From NCBI GenBank assembly GCA_965237765.1, contig OZ250157.1:1798001-1862000 (forward strand): a stretch of 64,000 nucleotides of DNA. Direction: 5' to 3'. Each line of letters begins with the position of its first letter. The first letter of the stretch is position 1. This document shows positions 16,175-24,371 of the stretch, one piece after another. The notes below the pieces were generated by a model. It was not told where the DNA came from. It was given only the letters and a program-made list of their open reading frames with translations, and did no database searches. Position numbers and translations under genes: made by a program. Origin of the DNA: WTGJ01 sp965237765 (lineage in GTDB: Bacteria; Chloroflexota; Anaerolineae; Aggregatilineales; Phototrophicaceae).

Positions 16175-17086
16175 CTAATACCAATCGGTCAAATTCGCCG
16201 GTGCTTGCAGGGCATCGGCCAGGGCTTCGTCGAGCGCGGCGAGCGTCCATTGGCCATCGGTCTGGCGCAATTCCTGGACGCGGGGCAGGGAGGTCACCAG
16301 CACACGGTTGCTATCGCAGTGGAAAAGTTGGCCGGTCGCCGGGCAATCGGCCGCAGCCAGCCAGGCCACCAGCGGCGAGACGTTGGCGGGCGATAGCGGA
16401 TCAAAGACTTCAGGGTCATCTGGTGCGCGGTAACGCTCTTCGCTGCCGGGTGTCGATAACGAAAGACGGGTACGCGCGCCGGGCGATACAACGTTGGAGC
16501 GCACGCCATAACGCCCCGCCTCCAACATGACTACCTGCGAGAGCGCACAGACGGCCAGCTTGGCGCTCGCATAATTCGCCTGGCCATAGTTGCCTGCGTA
16601 ACCGGAGACCGAGCTCGTGTGGATAACGGAGGCGTGGCCGGGGCGTCCACCGTGGCCCTTCGCGCGCTGCCGCCAATAAGCGACGGCGTGTTTCGTCGGT
16701 GCGGCGTGGCCTTTCAAATGCACGCGGATGACTGCGTCCCATTCGTCTTCGGTCATGTTGGCGAGCGTGCGGTCGCGCAGGATGCCGGCGTTGTTGACGA
16801 GGACATGGAGGTCGCCGAATTCATCCAGCGCCTGCTCCACCATGGCCTTGGCTTGCGTCCAATCGCTTACATCCGCACCGTTAACGACCGCTTCACCGCC
16901 CGCTGCTCGGATTTCCTCGGCGACGGTTTGCGCGGGCGTGAGCGATTGGCCGATGCCATGGATATCGCCACCCATATCGTTGACCACGACGCGCGCGCCT
17001 TCTTTCGCCAGGAACAACGCGTGCGCTCGCCCGAGGCCATGCCCCGCGCCCGTAACCAGAGCCACCGCGCCGTCCAATCTACCCAT
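16175..17086 (-). CDS. Short-chain dehydrogenase/reductase (MFE-2-type 3-hydroxyacyl-CoA dehydrogenase-like)
   Basis: This 303-residue SDR has the nucleotide-binding TGAGHGLG at residues 12-19, NNAG near 98, catalytic Ser in HTSSVSG and the Tyr-Lys pair in YASAK. The stretch VVVNDMGGDIHGIG plus AEEIRAAGGEAVVN resembles the dehydrogenase domain of multifunctional beta-oxidation enzymes, though the MaoC hydratase domain is absent. A roughly 50-residue extension beyond the core ends in NLTDWY. It probably oxidises or reduces a hydroxyacyl thioester. It is directly downstream of an acyl-CoA ligase on the same strand (51-base gap), consistent with acyl-CoA metabolism. Confidence 0.9.
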   Translation of the reverse strand: MGRLDGAVALVTGAGHGLGRAHALFLAKEGARVVVNDMGGDIHGIGQSLTPAQTVAEEIRAAGGEAVVNGADVSDWTQAKAMVEQALDEFGDLHVLVNNAGILRDRTLANMTEDEWDAVIRVHLKGHAAPTKHAVAYWRQRAKGHGGRPGHASVIHTSSVSGYAGNYGQANYASAKLAVCALSQVVMLEAGRYGVRSNVVSPGARTRLSLSTPGSEERYRAPDDPEVFDPLSPANVSPLVAWLAAADCPATGQLFHCDSNRVLVTSLPRVQELRQTDGQWTLAALDEALADALQAPANLTDWY

Positions 17087-17137
17087 CGCTCTGCTCCCAA
17101 TCGCTAGTAAATTGTGGCGATTCTAGCGCAGAATTGC

Positions 17138-18673
17138 TTACCCGGCCGACCGCGCGACCCATAACGCGGCCGCGCAACCCGCTTCCCGCTCGCGCGCGAG
17201 TTGGCTGCGGCGAATCTTGCCCGATTCCTGGCGCGGCAATTGTGGCAGAAATTCGTAGCTTTTCGGCGCCTTGTAGGCGGAAAGACGGGCGCGGCAATGC
17301 GCGTTAAGGTGAGTCACGCTCGGTGACCGGGCGAAATCGCACGGTTGGATGATGGCATGCACGCGCTTGCCCCATTCTTCATCCGGTAGGCCGACGACGA
17401 CCACATCGACGATATCCTCGCGTTCGCTCAAGACTGCCTCCACTTCGGCGGGGTAAACGTTCGCGCCGCCGCTGATGATGAGGTCGCTGCGGCGGTCGGC
17501 CAGGAATAGGAAGCCATCCTCATCCAACCAGCCCAAATCGCCGACGCTGACGAAGCCATCGGCGGTGCTGCGCGCGGGAGGGGAACCGATGTATTCGTAG
17601 GTCGGTTCGTCCACGCCGGGATGCATGAAGATTTCGCCCAATTCGCCGACGGGCAGCTCGCGGTGTTCTTCATCCAGTATGCGCACGCGCATATCCTTGA
17701 GCGGGCGGCCGACGCTGCCGGGCTTGCACAGCCATTCGTCGCCGCGGATGGCGGTGAGGCCAACGCCTTCGCTGGCGCCCAGGATCTCGTGCACCTTCTT
17801 AGCGCCGAGCAGATCAATCCAGACGCGCTTCACCCAGGGCGGGCAGGGCGCGGCGGTGCTATACATCGCATCGAAGCTGGAGAAATCGCGCGATTCGACG
17901 CCGGGCAAACGGGCGATGCGCGCCATCATCGTCGGCGCTAGGAAGGTATACTGCACGCGATAGCGTTCGATGAGATCGACGGCGCGCGCCGCATCGAAGC
18001 GCTCCATCAAAATGAGAGTGTGGTCTTCGAAGAGGCCCCAATGTGCCATGAGAAAGGGCGAATTGTGGTAAAGTGGGCCGGCGAGCAAATGCACCTGGCG
18101 CGGGACGAAGCGCGTCGATTCCGCGTACCAGAGCGTGCCGGGGATCGCCTCCCAACGGCGTGGGTCGATGATGATCTTGGAGCGCCCGGTCGAGCCGCCA
18201 GAGCCGATGGCTTTGCCCGGGTGGGCGCATATGCTCGCGATGTCGGGCAGCGGCGCGGCGGAATGGGCGGCTGATGCGGTGGCCAGCTCGTTTTCGCTGA
18301 GGTTGGTGTAGGGCAAACCCGCCCATTCGCTGACGACCAGACGTGGTTGGGCGAGGGCGAGGATGGCGTCGCGTTCCGGCGTGGCCATGCGACTGCTCAC
18401 CGGCAGTACGAGGGCGCCGCATTTCCAGGCCGCTATTGCCGACAGCAAGTGCGCGGCGCTGTTGCCGAGTCCGATGACGAGCGTGGAATCCGAGCCCAGG
18501 CCCTGGCTGGCGAAGAAGCGAGCGGCGCGGTTGCTCTCTTCGTCGAGCTCGCGCCAGGTGGTCGCTCGATGCGCGCTGCCATCCTGCGGGATGAAGACGA
18601 TGGCCGACTGGTCGGGATGCGCGGCGGCGAGCTGAGAGATGCGCGCGCCCCAGGGGATGGGCTGTTCGCTCAT
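17138..18673 (-). CDS. AMP-forming acyl-CoA synthetase
   Basis: The 511-residue protein is an ANL-family adenylating enzyme. The phosphate-binding loop is GSGGSTGRSK, the adenylate site region includes LGASEGVG, the hinge is GWLDEDGFLFLADRRSDLI, and the C-terminal domain has SGGANVYPAEVE and the catalytic lysine region PRQESGKIRRSQL. It activates a carboxylic acid with ATP and transfers it to CoA. Chain length cannot be assigned. Its stop lies 51 bases before the SDR start, so the two are probably co-transcribed. It is divergent from the creatinase-like genes. Confidence 0.92.
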   Translation of the reverse strand: MSEQPIPWGARISQLAAAHPDQSAIVFIPQDGSAHRATTWRELDEESNRAARFFASQGLGSDSTLVIGLGNSAAHLLSAIAAWKCGALVLPVSSRMATPERDAILALAQPRLVVSEWAGLPYTNLSENELATASAAHSAAPLPDIASICAHPGKAIGSGGSTGRSKIIIDPRRWEAIPGTLWYAESTRFVPRQVHLLAGPLYHNSPFLMAHWGLFEDHTLILMERFDAARAVDLIERYRVQYTFLAPTMMARIARLPGVESRDFSSFDAMYSTAAPCPPWVKRVWIDLLGAKKVHEILGASEGVGLTAIRGDEWLCKPGSVGRPLKDMRVRILDEEHRELPVGELGEIFMHPGVDEPTYEYIGSPPARSTADGFVSVGDLGWLDEDGFLFLADRRSDLIISGGANVYPAEVEAVLSEREDIVDVVVVGLPDEEWGKRVHAIIQPCDFARSPSVTHLNAHCRARLSAYKAPKSYEFLPQLPRQESGKIRRSQLAREREAGCAAALWVARSAG

Positions 18674-18725
18674 GAGCGCCTAGCATAACGCCCGCTTTCG
18701 TTTCCGCAACGGCAATTGCCTGCGC

Positions 18726-18731
18726 TATACT
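18726..18731 (+). promoter_or_regulatory. -10 box TATACT upstream of the creatinase-like operon
   Basis: TATACT lies 35 bases before the ATG at 18766, in the gap between divergent genes. A GGAGGGGGG ribosome binding site follows at about 18752. The -35 region is not recognisable. Confidence 0.4.
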
Positions 18732-18765
18732 GCCCGCGACCACAACCACATGGAGGGGGGAAACC

Positions 18766-19965
18766 ATGGCCGTAAAACCCGCCAGCATCGCCATCACTGA
18801 AGCTGAATTTCGCGCACGCTGCGCGCATTTGCAGGAACACTGCGCCGCTGAAGGCTTCGATGGCATCGTCATCTTCAATCACCAGTACATCCTCTACTAT
18901 TCTGGCTTTGCCTTTATCCCGACCGAGCGCCCCATCGCCTTTGCCATGAACGCGAATGGTGAACGCGCGCTCTTCGTCCCCCGCCTGGAGGTCGAGCATG
19001 CCAAATCGCTCGCCATCATTGACCGCGTCGACAATTACCTCGAATATCCCGATATCACGCACCCGATGGATATTTTCGCCACGACGCTGCGCGAGCTGGG
19101 CATCACGAAGAAGATCGGCGCAGATAGCGACGGCTACCCCTGGGTGCTGGGCTACCGCGGCCCGTCGCTTTCGGAGCTGCTGGGTGCTGATGTGACGTCG
19201 ATCACAGCCGCCATCGAAGACCAGATGATGCTCAAATCCCCCGCCGAGATCACTCTCATCGCCGAAAGTTGCAAATGGGGCAACCTGGCGCATATGCTGC
19301 TGCAACGCTATACGCGGCCCGGCCTTACCGAAACTGAGGTATCGCAACGCGCCAGCGACGAAGCCACGCGCGCGATGCTGGATGCAATCGGCCCGATCTA
19401 CCGCGCGCAATCCTGGTTTGGTAACGCCAGCGCCGGTTACCGCGGGCAAATTGGGCGCAACTCCGCCATCCCCCATGCCCTCGCCAACAACATCATCTTC
19501 CAGGAAGGAGATGTGCTGGTTACGGGCGCCGGCGCTGCCGTATGGGGCTATACCTCCGAGCTGGAGCGAACGATGTTCATCGGCTCGCCGACAGATGGTC
19601 AAAAGCGCTTTTTCGATCATATGGTGGCGCTGCAGGATGCGGCTTTCGCCGCCATCGAGCCCGGCCGGCCCTGCGCGGATGTCGATCACGCTGTGCGCGC
19701 ATATTACGATGAGCACGATTTATGGCCGCACTGGAAGCACCATGTTGGCCACGCCATTGGCATGCGCTTCCATGAGGGGCCCTTCCTCGATCACGGCGAT
19801 CCGACCATCATCCAGCCCGGCATGCTATTCACAGTCGAGCCAGGGCTCTATTCGGCCGAGCTGGGCGGCTATCGCCATTCGGACACGGTGCTCGTAACCG
19901 AGGATGGCATCGAATTCCTTACCTATTACCCGCGCGACATCGATAGCCTCACCATCCTCGCATGA
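18766..19965 (+). CDS. Creatinase-like M24 family hydrolase (metal ligands missing), copy 1
   Basis: A 399-residue pita-bread-fold protein: N-terminal creatinase domain (1-155), catalytic domain (160-399). Classical M24 peptidases bind two metals through D, D, H, E, E. Here the first Asp pair reads VTGAG and SELERT, and the usual R-x-E-D is RHSD, so metal binding is unlikely. The creatinase catalytic set is kept: His237 (IPHALANN), Glu267 (ELERT) and Glu358 (TVEPG), with the same 30-residue His-Glu spacing I recall for Pseudomonas creatinase (His232, Glu262). It is likely a C-N hydrolase rather than an aminopeptidase. A strong GGAGGGGGG precedes the ATG. It overlaps the next gene by four bases. 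Confidence 0.85.
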   Translation: MAVKPASIAITEAEFRARCAHLQEHCAAEGFDGIVIFNHQYILYYSGFAFIPTERPIAFAMNANGERALFVPRLEVEHAKSLAIIDRVDNYLEYPDITHPMDIFATTLRELGITKKIGADSDGYPWVLGYRGPSLSELLGADVTSITAAIEDQMMLKSPAEITLIAESCKWGNLAHMLLQRYTRPGLTETEVSQRASDEATRAMLDAIGPIYRAQSWFGNASAGYRGQIGRNSAIPHALANNIIFQEGDVLVTGAGAAVWGYTSELERTMFIGSPTDGQKRFFDHMVALQDAAFAAIEPGRPCADVDHAVRAYYDEHDLWPHWKHHVGHAIGMRFHEGPFLDHGDPTIIQPGMLFTVEPGLYSAELGGYRHSDTVLVTEDGIEFLTYYPRDIDSLTILA

Positions 19966-21197
19966 TCATGGCTGAACTGAGCATCGGCAAACCGATCGGG
20001 ATTCCGCCGGAGGAATACGCCGCGCGGCAAGCTCGCCTCCGCGAAGAATGCAGATCGCGTGGGGCGGCGGCCGCCTGCGTCTTCGACCCGGATTACGTGA
20101 AGTATTACAGCGGCTTCTATTTCGGCGTTACGGAGCGGCCGATGGCCTTCGTCCTGAACGCCCAAGGCGAGACGGCGCTCTTCGTGCCGCGGCTGGAACG
20201 GGAGCACGCCCAAGCGCGCGGGTCGGTTGACCGGGTCTGGGATTATGCGGAATATCCCGGGACGACGCACCCAATGGAGCAGCTGGCCGAAGCCCTGCGC
20301 GGATGGGGTGTTGGTGGCAATGTCCTCTTCGCTGATGAAGATGGCTACCCCTGGCTGCTGGGCTACCGCGGGCCGCCACTCTCGGAATTGCTGGCCTGCG
20401 CGGTCTTGCCCGCGCGCGCTTTCATTGAAGATTGCTTGATGGTGAAATCGCCACTGGAAGTTGAGCTGTTGCGGCAGAGCGCGATCTGGGGCAATTACGG
20501 CCTGGCGCGGTTGACAGCGCACACGCAGCCTGGTGAGACGGAAACGCGCGCCCAGCAACGCGCGGAAGGCGAAACCTGGCAGGCTATGTTGGCCGCCTAC
20601 GGTCCGCATTACCAGGCACACACACCCTATTATGGCGGCGGCGTGCGCGTCGAATACCGCGGGCAGATCGGGCGCAATTCGGCCATCCCGCATTCGCTCG
20701 GCAACAACTTCATCTTCCAGCGTGGCGATACGCTCATCGGCGAGAGCACGGTGGCTGTTTGGGGCTATAGCGTCGAGTTGGAACGCACCCTCTTCCTCGG
20801 CCCGCCGAGCGACGAGCAGGCGCGCCTCTTCAAACATATGCTAGCCCTACAAGAGACGGCCTTCGCAGAAATCGGCCCGGGGCGACCTTGCTCGGTGGTC
20901 GATGATGCGGTGCGCGCGTATTTCGTGGAAAATGATCTGGAGCGCTACCGGCGCCACCACGTCGGGCATGGCATCGGCCTGCGCTATCACGAGGCGCCCT
21001 TCCTGGATGTCGGCGACAGCACGGAAATGCGGCCTGGGATGGTCTTCACGGTCGAGCCGGGCCTCTTCGACGCGCGCTGGGGCGGCTTCCGCCACTCGGA
21101 TACGGTGCTGGTTACCGAAATGGGCAATGAATTGCTGACCCATTACCCGCGCGATTTGGCGAGTTGCACCCTGCCGGTGGTTAGCGACGAGCGATGA
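19962..21197 (+). CDS. Creatinase-like M24 family hydrolase, copy 2
   Basis: A 411-residue paralog of the preceding gene, overlapping it in ATGA; the ATG at 19968 is an alternative start. It has the same pattern: IPHSLGNN (catalytic His), VELERTLFLG (Glu), FTVEPGLF (Glu), with GESTV in place of the metal-binding Asp pair and RHSD in place of R-x-E-D. The N-terminal domain is likewise shared (YYSGFYFGVTERPMAF, GYPWLLGYRGPPLSELL). The tandem arrangement with overlapping reading frames suggests two subunits or two related substrates, since creatinases are dimers. The substrate (creatine, another guanidino compound or an N-methyl amide) cannot be read from sequence. Confidence 0.85.
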   Translation: MIMAELSIGKPIGIPPEEYAARQARLREECRSRGAAAACVFDPDYVKYYSGFYFGVTERPMAFVLNAQGETALFVPRLEREHAQARGSVDRVWDYAEYPGTTHPMEQLAEALRGWGVGGNVLFADEDGYPWLLGYRGPPLSELLACAVLPARAFIEDCLMVKSPLEVELLRQSAIWGNYGLARLTAHTQPGETETRAQQRAEGETWQAMLAAYGPHYQAHTPYYGGGVRVEYRGQIGRNSAIPHSLGNNFIFQRGDTLIGESTVAVWGYSVELERTLFLGPPSDEQARLFKHMLALQETAFAEIGPGRPCSVVDDAVRAYFVENDLERYRRHHVGHGIGLRYHEAPFLDVGDSTEMRPGMVFTVEPGLFDARWGGFRHSDTVLVTEMGNELLTHYPRDLASCTLPVVSDER

Positions 21198-21553
21198 CGC
21201 TCCTGAGCGGCATGACGATAGCCGTGCACGATTACGATGCCATGCGCGATTTCTATGCGACCGTCTGCGGCATCGAGTGGATGGAAGTGGAGCTGGCGCC
21301 GGGCATGAGCATCCTGCGCGCGGAGCTGGCGGGGTTGATGATACAGCTCTGTCCGGCGAGCGTGGCTGGCGTCACGGCGGGCGATTTCCGTCACCAATTG
21401 CGCTTCGTTGTTGGCGATCTGGCGGCGGCCATCGCGGCAGGGGAAGCGGAGGGCGGCCAGCTGCATGGCGAACGGGTGGAGACAGAAACGATGCGCTACG
21501 CCGCCATGCGCGACCCCGACGGCAACACGCTGGAGCTGATCGAAGAGCGCTAA
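21194..21553 (+). CDS. VOC (glyoxalase-like) protein
   Basis: A single-module VOC protein of 119 residues: GMTIAVHDYDAMRDFYATVCG at the start and MRYAAMRDPDGNTLELIEE at the end, the usual paired metal-binding strands. The ATG overlaps the stop of the creatinase-like copy 2 in ATGA, so the three genes form one translationally coupled operon. Such small VOC proteins act as dimers; the reaction is unknown, but the context suggests a step in the same degradation route. Its TAA stop overlaps the TAG stop of the convergent kinase gene in the four bases CTAA (21550-21553). Confidence 0.85.
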   Translation: MTLLSGMTIAVHDYDAMRDFYATVCGIEWMEVELAPGMSILRAELAGLMIQLCPASVAGVTAGDFRHQLRFVVGDLAAAIAAGEAEGGQLHGERVETETMRYAAMRDPDGNTLELIEER

Positions 21554-22539
21554 GCCAGCGCAGCGGCGATTTCCGCTATCGAAGGCGCGTAATTGCCGAA
21601 GTGCCGCACGACGATGCCACCTGCCGCGTTAGCCAATTGGACAGCTTCAGTTGGCACCGCACCCGCCGCCATCGCCAAAGTCATGACAGCGGTAGCTGTA
21701 TCGCCGGCGCCCACAGTGTCATACACGTTGGTGACGGCAAGCGCGGGGAAATGTTGTGGCGCGGCGTCGCGTTGGGCGAGGGTGGCGCCGGCTGCGCCGC
21801 GCGTGATGACCAGCGCGACGCAATCCAGCCGGGCGCGCAACTCGTTCGCGGCGCTGGCGAAATCCTCCTCGTCCGTTAGCTCCCGATCCAACTCGGCCGC
21901 CGCTTCGGCAGCGTTGCATTTAACCAGATCGAAACCCTGGTAAAGAGCGAGTTGGGATTGTGCGTCGGCGGCGAGCAGGGCGCCATCACGTCTCGCTTTT
22001 ACGCGCGCCGCCGCCAATACACCGTCGCTCAACACACCGCCGCCATAGTCGGAACAGAGCAGTGCCTCGGCCGCGGGCAGCGCCGCCAACACTTCGCGCA
22101 TGCGGGACTCTTCCGCCACCGAGAGCGCCTGTCGGCCCGCGCCGCGGTCCAGCCGCGCCAGTTGCTGTGGTGAGCGCAAGCCGCTGCGCGCCAGGATGCG
22201 CGTCTTCACCGTCGTCGCGCGCGTTGCCATGGCGATTGTGCTCGCCCCGTCGATGCCCTTCTCTTCAAGCAACGACCGCAACGCTGCGCCGTCTTCATCC
22301 TCGCCGGTTGCGCTCGCGAATCTCACTGCGGCGCCGAGGGCGGCGAGGTTGGCAGCCGGGTTAGCAGCGCCGCCGAGGATCTGCCGACGCTCTTGCAGCA
22401 CGAGCACGGGCACTGGCGCTTCGCGTGAGAGCCGCTCGCTGCGTCCGATGAGGTAACGATCCAAAATCGCGTCCCCGAGTACGCAGACGCGCCGCCCAGC
22501 GAAACGATCCAGGATCAGGTGCAGCGGTTCACTCGTCAT
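21550..22539 (-). CDS. PfkB-family sugar kinase, RfaE1/HldE kinase-domain-like
   Basis: The 329-residue protein has PfkB motif 1, GGAANPAANLAALGA (residues about 57-71), and the ATP/anion-hole motif DTVGAGDTATA near 270. The opening RRVCVLGDAILDRYLIGRSERLSREAPVPVL is characteristic of D-glycero-beta-D-manno-heptose-7-phosphate kinase, RfaE1/HldE N-terminal domain. The cytidylyltransferase half is absent. It would phosphorylate a sugar phosphate for nucleotide-sugar synthesis, although heptose pathway genes are not nearby. Start at 22539 (MTSEPLHLILDRF) overlaps the metallophosphoesterase stop by 11 bases; the long upstream frame is a shadow. Confidence 0.85.
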   Translation of the reverse strand: MTSEPLHLILDRFAGRRVCVLGDAILDRYLIGRSERLSREAPVPVLVLQERRQILGGAANPAANLAALGAAVRFASATGEDEDGAALRSLLEEKGIDGASTIAMATRATTVKTRILARSGLRSPQQLARLDRGAGRQALSVAEESRMREVLAALPAAEALLCSDYGGGVLSDGVLAAARVKARRDGALLAADAQSQLALYQGFDLVKCNAAEAAAELDRELTDEEDFASAANELRARLDCVALVITRGAAGATLAQRDAAPQHFPALAVTNVYDTVGAGDTATAVMTLAMAAGAVPTEAVQLANAAGGIVVRHFGNYAPSIAEIAAALA

Positions 22540-23092
22540 GCGTAATTGGTACCTGGAAGCTATGGTGGTGGATGGTCGTCGTCCGTGGGCCGATATGCAC
22601 GAGGTTGAAGCTGGGCAGCGATTCGAGATCGAGCTGAAAATCTTCCGCGTCCGGGTAGTAATGGAGCACTTCCCAGCTACCGCCGACGGCGCAGTAGAGG
22701 ATGCCATCTCGATAATACTGCAGTGGCTGGTGGATATGCCCGAAGAAGACGCCGCGCAGTCGCTCTCGGGCGGGCAGTAGGGCGGCGTGGAAAGCTTCGC
22801 CATCGCGCAGGGCCATCCTATCCCACCAAGGCGAGGGCGGCGCTTGCAGGGGATTGTGATGCAGGGCGACGACGAGCGGACGAACATCCGCTGCTGTACA
22901 ACGCTCCGACAGCCATTCGCGCTGTGTAGCCCCCAATTCACCGGCGTGGGAGGGTGGGTGGCTGCTATCCAGCGCCAGCAAGGCTTCGGCGCCGGCCTGC
23001 GGCGAATGCGTCAGTCCGGGCAGGTTGAATGTGGCGTCTTCTGCCAAGTGTGTATCCGAAATGTGGACGAAGCTGAGCAGCGTCTCTTCCAT
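22529..23092 (-). CDS. Metallophosphoesterase paralog with internal deletion (probably inactive)
   Basis: This 187-residue protein aligns end to end with the 271-residue paralog just upstream, except that about 81-84 residues are missing in frame between EALLA and LDSS. The retained parts hold DTH (residues 13-15), HHNP and GHIHQ. The missing part holds the GD and GNHD motifs that supply bridging and catalytic metal ligands. Unless it acts through its neighbour, it should not be an active phosphodiesterase. The reading frame is intact and overlaps the kinase start, so it may be kept as a non-catalytic subunit or be in early decay. Confidence 0.75.
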   Translation of the reverse strand: MEETLLSFVHISDTHLAEDATFNLPGLTHSPQAGAEALLALDSSHPPSHAGELGATQREWLSERCTAADVRPLVVALHHNPLQAPPSPWWDRMALRDGEAFHAALLPARERLRGVFFGHIHQPLQYYRDGILYCAVGGSWEVLHYYPDAEDFQLDLESLPSFNLVHIGPRTTTIHHHSFQVPITHDE

Positions 23093-23121
23093 CTCTTCGA
23101 CCTCTCAGGGGAATTTCTGAC

Positions 23122-23937
23122 TTAACGGCCGCTCGTCACGGCGAAGCTGTGGCGGCGGATGGCGGTCGTCTCAAGGCTGACGGTGACGATATTGAAACCC
23201 GGGTGCGCGTCGTATTCGAAACTGATTTCGCTCTCGCCGGGGTCAGAGCGAAAGGTCTGCCAGCTGGAAACGGCGCTGGTATAGAGAATGCCGTCGCGCA
23301 GGAGGTGAATAGGCTGGTGGATGTGGCCGAAGAAGACGCCGCGCAGCCGCTCGCGTGCAGGGAGCAGAGCAGCGTGGAAAGCGTCGCCGTTTTGCAAGCG
23401 CATCGACTCCAGCCAGGGCGAATCGGGTTGCGGCAGCGGGTTGTGGTGGATGAAGACGAGTAGTGGTCGGGTATCGGCCGCTGCGGTTCGCTTGCGCAGC
23501 CAGGCGAGTTGCGCCTCCGTGAGGCGGCCGGCCGGCGCGTCGTCGCCATCCAGCTGGCCGCTATCTAGGCAGAGGATTTGCGCGCCGCCAATTTCACGCT
23601 CGAAATCGAAAGGGAGACGCGGCTCATCCACCCCGAGCAATATGCGCTGCAGCAGGGCCGGGTCGTCGTGGTTGCCGGCGAGGTAGAGGACGGGCGCGGG
23701 CAGGTCGCGGAACAGCTCGCGCGCCGTGATATAGGCTTCGGGGTGCGGGTCGTAGGCGACGTCGCCACTATGCAGGATGAAATCTGGTGTGAAAGGCAAA
23801 TTGCGCAACGCAGCGAGCAGGGCGAGTGTCCCTTCGAGTGGCGTATGCGGCGCCGGTGGGCGGTTGTAATCCGCATCGTGACTGATATGCGTATCGCTGA
23901 TCTGCGCGAAGCGCAGCAAGACGTCGTCTTGGGGCAT
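23122..23937 (-). CDS. Calcineurin-like metallophosphoesterase (CpdA-type)
   Basis: The 271-residue protein carries the complete metallophosphoesterase set in order: DTH (near residue 14), HSGDVAYD (57-64), AGNHDD (about 88), HHNP (about 165) and GHIHQ (about 205). It resembles class III cyclic-nucleotide phosphodiesterases (CpdA) and related phosphoesterases; the substrate is not assignable. I set the start at 23937 (MPQDDVLLRFAQISD). The much longer open frame to 24336 reads through the divergent membrane-protein gene and is a shadow. It heads a minus-strand operon with its deleted paralog and the PfkB kinase. Confidence 0.88.
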   Translation of the reverse strand: MPQDDVLLRFAQISDTHISHDADYNRPPAPHTPLEGTLALLAALRNLPFTPDFILHSGDVAYDPHPEAYITARELFRDLPAPVLYLAGNHDDPALLQRILLGVDEPRLPFDFEREIGGAQILCLDSGQLDGDDAPAGRLTEAQLAWLRKRTAAADTRPLLVFIHHNPLPQPDSPWLESMRLQNGDAFHAALLPARERLRGVFFGHIHQPIHLLRDGILYTSAVSSWQTFRSDPGESEISFEYDAHPGFNIVTVSLETTAIRRHSFAVTSGR

Positions 23938-24000
23938 GATGTTCGCGAGCTTCCGATAGCCTGTTCGAACGGAAAGATTGTACCGCAGCGCCCTGACGGT

Positions 24001-24008
24001 AGTATACT
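24001..24008. promoter_or_regulatory. Palindromic -10 AGTATACT shared by divergent genes
   Basis: The eight bases are self-complementary and give TATACT on both strands (+ 24003-24008; - 24006-24001). Outer bases GG/CC extend the symmetry. It sits between the metallophosphoesterase start (23937) and the membrane-protein start (24051), 43-64 bases from each. Confidence 0.45.
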
Positions 24009-24050
24009 GCCGACGGTCTGCTGGCGTGGCGGGTGAGGCGGTGAGCGGCA

Positions 24051-24371
24051 ATGCTGAGTGTGGCTCTGGCGCTGGTCGAGTTGCTGCTGCTGCTGGCGGG
24101 CGCGTTATTGTTTGCGGCGCAGGAATGGCGCTGGCGTGGGCGGCTCGTGAGCGGCCTGCGTGCGCGTTGGCTGAGTGTATTGCTGTGGCTGCCGGCGCCG
24201 GCACGTTTTCTGCTGGCGGAATGGGTGCTGGGGCGGGCGCAATCCCGCGAATTGGCGACTGCCGCCATCCGCCAGATCGAATTGGCGCTGGTATTATCGG
24301 TGTGTCTGTTAGCGGCAGGCCTGGTCCTGAGCGCACCCTCAGAAGATGCGCCGCCTGAGCAAAGGAATTGA
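24051..24371 (+). CDS. Hypothetical membrane protein, two helices
   Basis: A 106-residue protein with an N-terminal hydrophobic helix (MLSVALALVELLLLLAGALL) and a second near residues 75-95 (IELALVLSVCLLAAGLVL). The central amphipathic region is Arg- and Trp-rich and the tail ends SAPSEDAPPEQRN. GGTGAGCGG lies just before the ATG. The last codons contain the AAAGGA that serves the next gene (start 24375). The same 3' end was copied along with the neighbouring gene when that gene was duplicated (see 25249-25311). I do not recognise a family. Confidence 0.65.
   Translation: MLSVALALVELLLLLAGALLFAAQEWRWRGRLVSGLRARWLSVLLWLPAPARFLLAEWVLGRAQSRELATAAIRQIELALVLSVCLLAAGLVLSAPSEDAPPEQRN

Noticed and set aside
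18670..19716. A 348-codon minus-strand frame opposite creatinase-like copy 1
   Set aside because: Third-position shadow of a clear family member; also opposite its promoter region.
23938..24336. A 133-residue N-terminal extension of the metallophosphoesterase
   Set aside because: The extension is Pro/Arg-rich, lies opposite the membrane-protein gene and crosses the palindromic promoter; the family start is at 23937.
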